A DNA stretch of 64,000 nt, from assembly GCA_017454945.1 (NCBI GenBank), contig JAFTCA010000004.1, positions 27,264-91,263 of the forward strand. Reading direction: 5' to 3'. Positions within the stretch are counted from its first letter, which is position 1. Each line of letters begins with the position of its first letter. Positions 7,788-16,573 of the stretch are shown here, piece by piece. The notes below the pieces were generated by a model that saw only the letters and a program-made list of their open reading frames with translations, made no database searches and was not told the origin of the DNA. The stretch is from Bacteroidales bacterium (GTDB lineage Bacteria; Bacteroidota; Bacteroidia; Bacteroidales; WCHB1-69). The translations under genes and the position numbers were made by a program.

Positions 7788-10157
7788 ATGAAATACAACA
7801 CAGCAAGTAAGGTGGAAGAGTATTTCCGCCAATTGGATCCCACGTATGAGGATAATCTTTTACAATGTAAAACACAGGTGTTGTCGGTTGACAACTATGT
7901 GATTTTGGGCCAGCTAACCGCCTTGCGTTTTATTGAATGGGTATGTTTGAACCCTGGTGGCGTGGTAGCCCTGCCCACAGGTAAAACCCCTGAGTTTTTC
8001 ATCAAGTGGTTACAGTATTATATTACCAACTGGGATAAGGAAGCCAAAGGCGGCATCTTGGAAAAGGTGGGCTTGTCGCAATACAAACCCGACTTTAAGT
8101 CGCTGCATTTCTTCCAGTTGGACGAGTTTTTCCCCATTAACCCTGAACATGAACGTTCTTTCCGCTATTTTGTAAAGAACTACTACATAGATATTTTGGG
8201 CTTTGATCCCGAGAAGACGCATCTTATCAACACCTATTTCTTGAATGACAAGGAGAGTGAGTTCTTGGGCAATGCCACCAACCTGAGTGAGGTTTTCGAG
8301 GATGGTATCATCGATCTTTCGTTGCGTATCCGTCAGGCCAAGACGAAGGAAGAGGTTATCAAGCAACGCGCCATCCGTCTGTTTGACGATTTCTGTGCTC
8401 GTTACGAAAGCAAAATCAGAGAGTTGGGCGGCATCGGCTTCTTCCTCGGCGGTATCGGCCCCGATGGCCACATCGCTTTCAACGTGCGCGGTTCCAGCCA
8501 TTTCTCACATACTCGTCTCACGGGCATCAACTATGAAACTCAGGCCGCTGCTGCCACCGACTTGGGAGGTATAGAACTGGTTCGCCAGAAGGCTGTCATC
8601 ACCATGGGTTTGGAAACCATTACCTACAATCCTGACTGTGTGGCTATTATCATCGCTGCCGGTGCCGGTAAGGCCAAGATGGTAGCTGGCTCCGTACTGA
8701 ATGAGCCTACGCAGGAATTTCCTGCAACCTGCTTGCAGAAACTGCACGCTGCTCGTTTCTTCATTACAGACAGTGCTGCCAACAATCTCCCCAAGTCGAA
8801 CCGCTATTTGGCCTCCATCTATCCGCATGTGCATTATCAGGACGCCTTCGTGGAGAAGATTGTGATTGATGCCGTTTTTGCTACAGGTAAGACTTTCCAG
8901 GAACTTATTGACGAGCATTATACTTGCGATGAGCTCCGCTTCGCCGAGCAGCTGACTGGCCTCAATTCACAAGAGTTGCTGGAGAAAACGTTGGCTTCGG
9001 TGGAGAAGAAAATCCAAAAGGGCTTGACGATGGGCGAGAACGAAGTGATTCTGCACACCGCTCCGCACCATGACGATATCGAGTTGGCATACTTCCCCTA
9101 CTTGCATCATCTCGTGCGTTCGAAAACTATCCAGAACCATTTCGTATATTGTACTAGCGGCTTTACTTCGGTGACTACCAAGTATTTGAGAGAGTGCTAT
9201 CACCATATTATCGAACGTATCGACCCCGTTGCCGCTTCGCGTCGTGATGAGCAGATGGACACGCTGTTCACCTCTTCCTATGGCGATGATATTACGCTCT
9301 ATCTGCGCGGTATCGCCCAGCAGGACAAGTCGTGCCAAGACTATGCCGTTGCCCGCCGCTTGGCCCGTAAGTGGGTTGAGAAGATGAATATGACCAAGAT
9401 TTCCGAACTGAAGGAGTTCTTGCAGATTCAACTTAACATTATGAATTCCATTGAGATAGGTCGTAAAGAGCCCGATTCATTCCACTTGGCCAAAGGTTGG
9501 CTGCGTGAGTTTGAAGCCGAGTTGGTTTGGGCACATTTCGGCCTCGGCTGCGAGCGCGTTAACCACCTGCGCCTGCCGTTCTACAGTGACGACATCTTCC
9601 CGCACTATCCCGAATTTGACAAGGATGTAAAACCTGTGCTGGAACTGCTCGAACGTGTGAAACCTACGATTATCAGTTTGGCTATGGATCCCGAAGGTAG
9701 CGGTCCTGATACGCACTTCAAGACGCTCATTGCCCTCAGCCAGGCTATTGACGTGTACAAAGAACGCCATCCTGAAATCAACCTGCGCATCTGGGGTTAT
9801 CGCAATGTATGGTCCAAGTTCCATATTAGCGAAGCTAACACTATGATACCCATTTCGTTGAACTCGTTTGCCGTCATCAAGAATATGTTCAATAGCTGCT
9901 ATTTGAGTCAGCGTTCGGCCGACTTCCCGAGCCCTGCCCATGATGGTGCGTTCAGCGAATTAGCCCAGAAGATTTGGGTATCGCAGCATGACGATGTATG
10001 CAAACTGCTTGGAGAGGATTACTTCTACAAGTCAGACAAGATGATGCTCCGTCGCACCTACGGCTTTATCTACCTGAAAGACATGAACTACGAAGAGTTC
10101 AAGAATGAGATGGTTCATGTGAAGAGATTGCTTGAGGTGAAGATGGCGCTGCAGTAA
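7788..10157 (+). CDS. nagB: Glucosamine-6-phosphate deaminase-like protein fused to a PIG-L/LmbE deacetylase domain
   Basis: 789 residues, about three times a normal NagB. Residues 30-360 are NagB-like: sugar-phosphate loop PTGKTP, acidic motif QLDEFFP (Asp112), and GGIGPDGHIAFN with Asp226 and His228. In E. coli NagB a glutamate follows this motif and assists ring opening; here the aligned residue is Val233. Residues 420-789 are PIG-L/LmbE-like, with APHHDDIEL at 425-433, a form of the metal-binding HPDDE motif, and DPEGSGPDTHFKT further on as the likely second metal site. From family knowledge the protein could deacetylate and deaminate amino-sugar phosphates, but the changed NagB site leaves the reaction open. 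It has its own promoter and terminator. Confidence 0.85.
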   Translation: MKYNTASKVEEYFRQLDPTYEDNLLQCKTQVLSVDNYVILGQLTALRFIEWVCLNPGGVVALPTGKTPEFFIKWLQYYITNWDKEAKGGILEKVGLSQYKPDFKSLHFFQLDEFFPINPEHERSFRYFVKNYYIDILGFDPEKTHLINTYFLNDKESEFLGNATNLSEVFEDGIIDLSLRIRQAKTKEEVIKQRAIRLFDDFCARYESKIRELGGIGFFLGGIGPDGHIAFNVRGSSHFSHTRLTGINYETQAAAATDLGGIELVRQKAVITMGLETITYNPDCVAIIIAAGAGKAKMVAGSVLNEPTQEFPATCLQKLHAARFFITDSAANNLPKSNRYLASIYPHVHYQDAFVEKIVIDAVFATGKTFQELIDEHYTCDELRFAEQLTGLNSQELLEKTLASVEKKIQKGLTMGENEVILHTAPHHDDIELAYFPYLHHLVRSKTIQNHFVYCTSGFTSVTTKYLRECYHHIIERIDPVAASRRDEQMDTLFTSSYGDDITLYLRGIAQQDKSCQDYAVARRLARKWVEKMNMTKISELKEFLQIQLNIMNSIEIGRKEPDSFHLAKGWLREFEAELVWAHFGLGCERVNHLRLPFYSDDIFPHYPEFDKDVKPVLELLERVKPTIISLAMDPEGSGPDTHFKTLIALSQAIDVYKERHPEINLRIWGYRNVWSKFHISEANTMIPISLNSFAVIKNMFNSCYLSQRSADFPSPAHDGAFSELAQKIWVSQHDDVCKLLGEDYFYKSDKMMLRRTYGFIYLKDMNYEEFKNEMVHVKRLLEVKMALQ

Positions 10158-10192
10158 TCATGAAAATTTGAAAATTCATTCAGCTTGTTCGT

Positions 10193-10228
10193 GGGTGGCT
10201 GGAAATGATGTTCTGGTCACCCTTTTTT
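10193..10228 (+). terminator. Terminator of the nagB-like gene
   Basis: A stem of about 12 bp with some G-T pairs, GGGTGGCTGGAA against TTCTGGTCACCC, loop ATGATG, followed by six T. It lies 36 bases after the stop codon. Confidence 0.8.
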
Positions 10229-10276
10229 GTTGTATCATCGGCGGCTGAGGGCACTGTGCTTGCCGAAGCCGCTAAC

Positions 10277-11284
10277 TTACTGTTTTTTCAGCAACAGGAA
10301 AATGAAGTACGGAGCCCCTGCGATGGCGGTGATGCTGCCCACGGGCAACTCTGCAGGGATGGCTATGGTGCGTGCCAACGTGTCGGCAATCAGCAAAAAC
10401 AGGGCTCCCAGCAGTAGCGAGTAGCTGAATACAAGACGGTTGTCGCTGCCGACCATCAGACGCACGGCATGCGGAATGATGAGCCCAATAAAGCCGATAA
10501 CACCGCAGATGGCCACCACTACGGCAATGAGCAATGATGAGGTGATGAGGGTGATGTAAGTCACCGCTTTCACATTGACGCCTAACGTTTGCGCTGTATC
10601 GGTTCCTAATTGCATGATGTTGAGGTCTTTGGCATAATAGAGCAGCACGATGGCGATGACAATCAGGAAGGGCAACAGGAAGAGGATGTCGTTCCATGTA
10701 GTGCCTGCGCAACTGCCCATGGTCCAGAAGATTATCTTGTGCATCTCCTTTTGGTTTATTACCATCAGCAGGGTGATGACGGCTGAGATAAGGAAGTTGA
10801 TTGCAATGCCGGTGAGCAGCAGCGTGTGAGTGGTTTTTTGCCGACTGAGTCGCGCGATGCCCATAATGACAAGCAGAGTTAGCAATGCGGTGACGAGTGC
10901 TGGCAGTGTTATGCCGAACAGGAACGCGTCCCAGCCGAGGATGAAGGCGGTGGCGGCACCGAGCGAGGCTCCCGAAGAGATGCCTAAGATGTAAGGGTCG
11001 CAGATGGGATTGCGGAAGATGGATTGGAATACGGCACCGCAGATGGCCAACGCCGCGCCCGCCGTCAGTGACATGAGGATACGTGGCAGCCGCAATTCCC
11101 AGATGGTAACCACTTCGGTGTGCGCAAGTCCCGAAGCATCAGCTAGTCCGAGTTGACCCAGGATGATTTTGATGATGTTGGGGAACGGAATCTTGACCAC
11201 TCCGATAGACGCCGCAATAAGAATGCTTGCCACAATGACAACTATGGAAAGTAAAGGAAATAGAAGTCGGGTGGCTTTTCTCAT
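10277..11284 (-). CDS. FecCD/BtuC-type ABC transporter permease
   Basis: Inner-membrane permease of the iron-siderophore, heme or vitamin B12 ABC importer family. 335 residues with about ten hydrophobic segments. Family signatures are visible: LRLPRILMSLTAGAALAICGAVFQ, then RNPICDPYILGISSGASLGA in the first half, and FIGLIIPHAVRLMVGSDNR, the ATPase-coupling region, in the second. The end (ELPVGSITAIAGAPYFIFLL) is typical. No substrate-binding lipoprotein or ATPase lies next to it; upstream is a divergent ricT promoter and downstream a convergent gene. The ligand cannot be inferred. Confidence 0.93.
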   Translation of the reverse strand: MRKATRLLFPLLSIVVIVASILIAASIGVVKIPFPNIIKIILGQLGLADASGLAHTEVVTIWELRLPRILMSLTAGAALAICGAVFQSIFRNPICDPYILGISSGASLGAATAFILGWDAFLFGITLPALVTALLTLLVIMGIARLSRQKTTHTLLLTGIAINFLISAVITLLMVINQKEMHKIIFWTMGSCAGTTWNDILFLLPFLIVIAIVLLYYAKDLNIMQLGTDTAQTLGVNVKAVTYITLITSSLLIAVVVAICGVIGFIGLIIPHAVRLMVGSDNRLVFSYSLLLGALFLLIADTLARTIAIPAELPVGSITAIAGAPYFIFLLLKKQ

Positions 11285-11306
11285 GCTAAGGTGCTTTTTA
11301 GTGCTG

Positions 11307-11314
11307 CAAAATTA
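11307..11314 (-). promoter_or_regulatory. -7 element of the permease promoter
   Basis: TAATTTTG on the minus strand, 22 bases upstream of the ATG. No Fur-like operator is obvious. Confidence 0.55.
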
Positions 11315-11370
11315 CATTTTTTTACTCATTTTATTCCATCTGTGCACTCGTCTATTTCAAATTTTTGATG

Positions 11371-11378
11371 TACCTTTG
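11371..11378 (+). promoter_or_regulatory. -7 element of the ricT-gldH-PBP1A operon
   Basis: TACCTTTG fits TAnnTTTG. Start of transcription near 11385 leaves a leader of about 67 bases that is very AT-rich. Confidence 0.6.
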
Positions 11379-11451
11379 CATTTTGGTAAAGAAAAAAAAG
11401 TTTAATAGTTATTTATTATAACTAACTTTAAATAAGTTATATAGAAGAAGA

Positions 11452-12672
11452 ATGGAAATAGAAGAAGAAAAGGAAAAGAAAAAACAATTCAAGGAAATAG
11501 ATAAAGACCCAACCCAAATTGAAAACCTCGACCAATACCTCGACATGGATATCCGTGCGGGAATGAGTCCCGAGGCTGAAAAGATATCGCAGAATCCGTT
11601 CCTTACACGCGGCATGTCAGACCTGCCCGACAAAAACGAAGTGAATTGCTCTAATTATCAACAGTCGTGTTGTAAATTAAGTAGTTACGACTGGATTTCA
11701 CAAATGGATATCTCTATCGAATATTTGGAATTTCCTATCGCTGAGGTGCGTTTTAAGAATAATCACAAGGATTTCTACCTCATTCCCGAAGGATTGGTGC
11801 TGAAAGTGGGTGATATTGTGGCCGTTGAGTCTTCGCCAGGACATGATATCGGCATCGTTTCGATGCTGGGATTGTCGGTGAAAAACCAGATGAAGCACAA
11901 AAGAGCTAAGATTGAGGATATTACCAAGAAAATCTACCGCACCGCCAAGGCTTCCGACATTGAAAAATGGGTGGAGATTGTGAAGAAGGAGCAAAAAACC
12001 ATGCTCGACTCGCGCTACATTGCCTGGGATTTGAACTTGAAGATGAAAGTGAATGATGTTGAATATCAGGGCGATGGAACAAAAGCTATCTTCTATTACT
12101 CAGCCGAAGACCGTGTCGATTTCCGCGAGTTGATTAAGATTTTGGCCGAGCAGTTTAAGATTCGTATTGAGATGCGCCAGATTGGTGTGCGTCAAGAGGC
12201 AGGGCGGTTAGGCGGCATTGGCACTTGCGGTCGCGAGTTATGCTGCTCTTCCTGGCTGACTAACTTCCAGTCGGTATCCACATCTGCCGCCCGCACTCAG
12301 CAGTTGTCGCTCAACCCCCAGAAACTGGCCGGCCAGTGCGGCAAGCTGAAATGCTGCCTCAACTTCGAGCAGTCGACCTATGTTGAGTTGATGAAAGACT
12401 TCCCGCAACCTAATGTCCATTTGAAAACCAAGCAGGGCAAGGGTTTCTTCAATAAACTCGACATTTTCAAACGTATCGTGTGGTATTCTTACGCCAACGA
12501 CAGCTCCACCATCTTTGCCATTCCGCTTGACAAAGTGAAGGAGATTATTGAGATGAACAATAATGGCAAATATCCCGAAACACTGGAAGAGTTTGCCATC
12601 GTTAACCAAAAGAAAGTGGATGAGGGCATCAGCTATAGTTTGGATGAACTGAAAAATATTGAAGACAAATAA
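11452..12672 (+). CDS. ricT: RicT/YaaT-type PSP1 domain protein
   Basis: 406 residues. From about residue 80 it carries the PSP1 C-terminal domain of the RicT/YaaT family, which in Bacillus forms a complex affecting RNA processing, sporulation and competence. Recognisable signatures are GIGTCGRELCCSSWL and AGQCGKLKCCLNFE, whose paired cysteines belong to the Fe-S-binding set. An extra cysteine cluster (CSNYQQSCC) precedes the domain. The first 60 residues are highly charged and probably disordered. It begins an operon with gldH and PBP1A, a gene order I know from other Bacteroidetes. What RicT does in this phylum is not established by the sequence. Confidence 0.9.
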   Translation: MEIEEEKEKKKQFKEIDKDPTQIENLDQYLDMDIRAGMSPEAEKISQNPFLTRGMSDLPDKNEVNCSNYQQSCCKLSSYDWISQMDISIEYLEFPIAEVRFKNNHKDFYLIPEGLVLKVGDIVAVESSPGHDIGIVSMLGLSVKNQMKHKRAKIEDITKKIYRTAKASDIEKWVEIVKKEQKTMLDSRYIAWDLNLKMKVNDVEYQGDGTKAIFYYSAEDRVDFRELIKILAEQFKIRIEMRQIGVRQEAGRLGGIGTCGRELCCSSWLTNFQSVSTSAARTQQLSLNPQKLAGQCGKLKCCLNFEQSTYVELMKDFPQPNVHLKTKQGKGFFNKLDIFKRIVWYSYANDSSTIFAIPLDKVKEIIEMNNNGKYPETLEEFAIVNQKKVDEGISYSLDELKNIEDK

Positions 12673-12689
12673 TTGATTGTTAAGATAAT

Positions 12690-13172
12690 ATGAAAAATAA
12701 GGTAGTCGTTCCGTTACTTGCTCTCTTTTTGCTGTTGGTTGTCTCGTGCCAGCGTGATGTGTTCTATGAGAAGATGGACACCTTGAAAGGGGAGGTTTGG
12801 AATATGAATACCCAATTGGAGTATGAGTTCGAGATTACCGACTCGCTGGCCTATTACGACTTCTATATCAATGTGGGCAACACGGTCGATTTCGAGACGC
12901 AGAATTTCTACCTGTTTATGGACACTGAATTTCCCAATGGCTACAAGGCCCAGGACACGTTGGGCTGCATCTTGAGCGACCCTTACGGTCATTGGACAGG
13001 CAAGGGAGTGGGGCGCGTGAAGGAGAATCGTTTTCTTTTCAAGCCTAATGTGCGCTTCCCGCAGAAGGGTGTCTATAAGTTTACCGTGGTTCAGGCCATG
13101 CGCGCAGAGCAGGTGAAGGGGATTGCCTATTTCGGTATTACGCTTCTCAATCATCAGGAAAATAAAAAGTAA
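12690..13172 (+). CDS. gldH: GldH-type lipoprotein
   Basis: 160 residues with a type II signal peptide and lipobox LVVSC, Cys20 being the lipidated residue. The body (DVFYEKMDTLKGEVWN at the start of the mature protein, then TLGCILSDPYGHWTGKGVG) matches GldH. GldH was named from gliding in Flavobacterium, but homologues are widespread in non-gliding Bacteroidetes, so motility should not be inferred. It lies 17 bases after ricT and 32 before the penicillin-binding protein gene, so the three are co-transcribed. Confidence 0.85.
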   Translation: MKNKVVVPLLALFLLLVVSCQRDVFYEKMDTLKGEVWNMNTQLEYEFEITDSLAYYDFYINVGNTVDFETQNFYLFMDTEFPNGYKAQDTLGCILSDPYGHWTGKGVGRVKENRFLFKPNVRFPQKGVYKFTVVQAMRAEQVKGIAYFGITLLNHQENKK

Positions 13173-13204
13173 AGAGTATCGTTTGTTAGCAAAATATATC
13201 CGCA

Positions 13205-15502
13205 ATGTATAATACGAATGATCCTAAGCCTCAAAAAAGCAGGAAATCAAAGGCTCCTCGCTCAAAATTGATTAAGCCGTTCTGGATTTTATATACGGTG
13301 GGCGTTTTGAGTGTTGTGGCCATCTTCTTTATGATTTCGCAAGGTTGGTTGGGTTTTATGCCTTCATTTTTGGAATTGGAAAATCCCAAAACCAATCTGG
13401 CCTCGGAGGTCTATTCGTATGACGGCGAACTGCTAGGCAAGTATTATCTTGAAAACCGCTCCAATTGTCATTTTTCCGACTTGCCCGACAATCTAACCCA
13501 AGCCTTGGTGGCTACCGAGGATGCTCGTTTTTACAAGCACTCGGGCGTGGATGTGCGCGCGCTGATGCGTGTGATTACGGGCGTAGTCACTTTCAACAAG
13601 AAGGGTGGTGGTAGTACGGTTACTCAACAGCTGGCCAAAAACCTTTTCCCCCGCGATCCCAATTCCAGCAAGCTGAAGTTGGTGTTGACCAAACTGAAAG
13701 AGTGGGTGGTGGCAGCCAAGTTGGAACGCGAGTATTCGAAGAATGAGATTATTGCCATGTACTTCAATACGGTCGATTTTGGCAGCAACTCAATGGGTAT
13801 CCGGTCGGCAGCCAATACCTACTTTGCCAAGGAACCTAAGGATCTGACGGTACAGGAGTCGGCAATGTTGGTAGGTATGCTGAAAGCCTCCACCAAGTAT
13901 AGTCCGCGTCGCAATCCCGAAGCCGCACTGCAACGACGCAATACGGTGCTGAACCAGATGGAGAAGTACAAGTATCTGACTGAAAAAGCGTGTGATTCTA
14001 TCAAGGCCATTCCGATTGATATTTCCAACTTTAAAATGCAAACTCACACGGTAGGTAAAGCTACCTATTTTAGAGAGTATTTGCGCCAGTATTTGAAGGA
14101 GTGGTGCCGCCAGAATCCCAAAGATGACGGTACGTTTTATGATATTTATGTGGATGGGTTGAAGATTTACACCACCATCGACTCTCGGATGCAGCAGTAT
14201 GCCGAAGATGCTGTAAGAGAGCATGTTTGCCAGTATCTGCAGCCGCTCTTCTTCGACCATTGGAAAGGCTGGAAGAATGCGCCCTTCTATAAAATCAGTC
14301 AAGAAGAGATTGACAGGATTATGAAAGCCGCTGTAAGGCGCTCTGACCGTTATATGAAGATGAAGTCGAGCGGTGCTACGGAGGCTGAGATTATGAAGGC
14401 CTTCAACACGCCGATAAGGATGAAGGTGTTCACCTACAACGGCAAGCGCGACACACTGCTTACGCCCATGGATTCTATCCGTTACATGAAGTCTTTCCTG
14501 CAGTGTGGTATGATGGCAATGGATGTGAATACAGGCTTTGTGAAGGCCTACGTGGGCGGTCCCAACTACGAGATGTTCCAGTTCGACCATGTGAAGTTGT
14601 CGAGGCGTCAAGTGGGCTCCACTTTCAAGCCATACGTTTATACTGTGGCAATGCAGCATGGCGAGTTTACGCCCTGCACGATGGTGCCCAATGTGCCGGT
14701 GACTTTCCATTTGCCCGAAGGAACCACATGGACACCTAAGAACTCAAGCCACTACAAAGAAGGGCAGATGCTGCCGTTGCGAGAGGCTTTGGCGCAGTCG
14801 CTAAACCATGTGTCGGCTTACCTGATGAAAATCTATGGCCCAGAGGAAGTTATCCGGCTGGTGCGTGCCATGGGCATGACCTCTGACATCCCCGCCGTTC
14901 CATCTATTTGTCTGGGTGCGTGCGAGTTGTCGTTGTATGAGCAGGTCGGAGCCATCAACTGCTTCCCCAATCAGGGGGTGTATGTTGAGCCGACGTTCAT
15001 CACCAAGATTTGCGACAAGCAGGGTAATGTTATTCATTCGTTCATACCCAAAACCAACGAAGCTATCGACCAGATTACGGCCTTCAAGACTGTTCGGTTG
15101 ATGCAGGGCGTAGTGGATTATGGTACTGGCCAACGTCTGCGTCGTGCACCTTATAATATGGATTTCCCCTTGGCAGGAAAGACGGGAACCACTGACAATC
15201 AGTCGGATGCATGGTTTGTGGGTTATACGCCCATGCTGACCTGCGGTGTGTGGGTTGGTTGCGAGGATCGCGCCGCACACTTCCGGACAATCACCTATGG
15301 TCAAGGTGCGCGAGCCGCATTGCCTGTGTTTGCACTCTTTATGAGCAAGTGCTATGCTGATCCGGAACTTCCTTACTATAAGGCTGTTCATAATCCGGAA
15401 AAATATCCAGGTATGGAGTTCCCCATTCCGAAAGCTTATACCGGCGATCCGTCAGGCTGTAATGAGGAAAAGAAAACTCGCGAAAGACCCGATTTTGATT
15501 AA
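13205..15502 (+). CDS. mrcA: Class A penicillin-binding protein (PBP1A type)
   Basis: Bifunctional peptidoglycan glycosyltransferase and DD-transpeptidase anchored in the inner membrane, 765 residues. One membrane segment lies at about 26-50. The GT51 domain shows ATEDARFYKHSGVD with the catalytic Glu, and GGSTVTQQLAKNLF. The transpeptidase motifs are STFK at 472-475 (nucleophile Ser472), SLN at 532-534 and KTG at 659-661. All key residues are intact. It is the last gene of the ricT operon. Confidence 0.96.
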   Translation: MYNTNDPKPQKSRKSKAPRSKLIKPFWILYTVGVLSVVAIFFMISQGWLGFMPSFLELENPKTNLASEVYSYDGELLGKYYLENRSNCHFSDLPDNLTQALVATEDARFYKHSGVDVRALMRVITGVVTFNKKGGGSTVTQQLAKNLFPRDPNSSKLKLVLTKLKEWVVAAKLEREYSKNEIIAMYFNTVDFGSNSMGIRSAANTYFAKEPKDLTVQESAMLVGMLKASTKYSPRRNPEAALQRRNTVLNQMEKYKYLTEKACDSIKAIPIDISNFKMQTHTVGKATYFREYLRQYLKEWCRQNPKDDGTFYDIYVDGLKIYTTIDSRMQQYAEDAVREHVCQYLQPLFFDHWKGWKNAPFYKISQEEIDRIMKAAVRRSDRYMKMKSSGATEAEIMKAFNTPIRMKVFTYNGKRDTLLTPMDSIRYMKSFLQCGMMAMDVNTGFVKAYVGGPNYEMFQFDHVKLSRRQVGSTFKPYVYTVAMQHGEFTPCTMVPNVPVTFHLPEGTTWTPKNSSHYKEGQMLPLREALAQSLNHVSAYLMKIYGPEEVIRLVRAMGMTSDIPAVPSICLGACELSLYEQVGAINCFPNQGVYVEPTFITKICDKQGNVIHSFIPKTNEAIDQITAFKTVRLMQGVVDYGTGQRLRRAPYNMDFPLAGKTGTTDNQSDAWFVGYTPMLTCGVWVGCEDRAAHFRTITYGQGARAALPVFALFMSKCYADPELPYYKAVHNPEKYPGMEFPIPKAYTGDPSGCNEEKKTRERPDFD

Positions 15503-15829
15503 GTTGTTGCTTTTTTGCGCGCAAAAATTGAGAAAAAAGTATTTTTTTCTTAGACTATCTCTTTTGTATCGTGTAAACAAAAATGGCTATATGTTCATTT
15601 TTGAGGGTTATATGTTTCTTTTTGGCAAATAAATATGCATTTTATTCATTTATTAGGATTTTTAAGGGTTATTATGCACTTTTTTTAAGATAAAAGAAGA
15701 TTTTCTTATAGAAAAATATCTTTGTATCAGGTAAATCGCTATTTGTCACTTTTTTGTTTTTCAGTAGATTAAGTTTTGAATAATCATTTAATTTTGTTTC
15801 ACTATTGTTAACTAAAAAGTGATTGTTTT
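15503..15829 (+). other. AT-rich spacer with the LytTR gene promoter
   Basis: The stretch between the PBP and LytTR genes is AT-rich with long T-runs and no coding frame I can support. Several T-runs just after 15502 may help end the PBP transcript, but no strong hairpin is seen. It holds the promoter at 15717-15724 and a leader of about 100 bases. Confidence 0.6.
15717..15724 (+). promoter_or_regulatory. -7 element of the LytTR gene promoter
   Basis: TATCTTTG fits TAnnTTTG. It is 106 bases before the ATG, so the mRNA would have a long untranslated leader. Confidence 0.55.
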
Positions 15830-16573
15830 ATGGCGAAACTTAATTGTATCCTGTTTGTTCAGGATACGCATGTTGAAGATGTTTTTGTGAACTATATCAA
15901 TCATTTCTATTCCGTTCATTTGTTAGATACCTATTCCAGTATCATTGAAATGATAGAGAAACTACAAAAGCAACGTGTTGATGTGTTATTTATGGATATG
16001 AGCAGGAGAGATGTGAGCGATAAACTGCTGCGTATGATTGATAAACCGCCGTTTATCATCGGTTTGGTGGACAATCCTGCAGAGGTGCCTCCGTTGTTAG
16101 AGATGGGCTTCTTTGATTGCCTCGACAGCCATGCCGACCTTGAGAGTTTCTGCCGCCTGATGAGTAAAATCATTCGCATAGTTAATCATTACAGTCAGGA
16201 GGAGAAACCGAAAGTGAGCGAGGCACAGGAGAGCTATAAAGTTGACAAACACTATCAAAGTCTGCGTAATTTCGTGTTTATCAAACATAAACGAACTACT
16301 ATCAAGGTGAATTTCGATGATATTATGTATGTGAAGAATACCGGTAATGTGTTACGGTTGGAATGTACTGACGGCAAGGTTTATTACCATACTTCCACCT
16401 TGAAGGATTTTCTGGACAAACTGCCGCCGGAACTTTTCTTCAGGGTCAACCAATCCATCATTGCCAACTATAATTTCATCGACAAACTGGAGGGTAAGTT
16501 TGTTTATATCAGTGGTTTCCGCTTTAAACTGTCGCGTATCTATGCCAGTGCGATGAAACTGTTGAGTCTATAG
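15830..16573 (+). CDS. LytTR-domain regulator with receiver-like N-terminus
   Basis: 247 residues. About 140-247 are a LytTR DNA-binding domain (VFIKHKRTTIKVNFDDIMYV, then FFRVNQSIIANYNFI). About 5-120 resemble a response-regulator receiver: DVLFMDM holds a candidate phospho-aspartate near residue 56, but the usual acidic pair is reduced (FVQDTHVED) and the conserved lysine near the end is missing (FFDCLDSHAD). Phosphorylation is therefore uncertain. No histidine kinase lies nearby. Its stop codon overlaps that of the convergent surface-protein operon, which makes that operon a possible target, but this is inference only. Confidence 0.88.
   Translation: MAKLNCILFVQDTHVEDVFVNYINHFYSVHLLDTYSSIIEMIEKLQKQRVDVLFMDMSRRDVSDKLLRMIDKPPFIIGLVDNPAEVPPLLEMGFFDCLDSHADLESFCRLMSKIIRIVNHYSQEEKPKVSEAQESYKVDKHYQSLRNFVFIKHKRTTIKVNFDDIMYVKNTGNVLRLECTDGKVYYHTSTLKDFLDKLPPELFFRVNQSIIANYNFIDKLEGKFVYISGFRFKLSRIYASAMKLLSL

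Noticed and set aside
11452..13172. Gliding motility locus based on gldH
   Set aside because: GldH homologues occur in non-motile Bacteroidetes and no other gld or spr gene is in the window.
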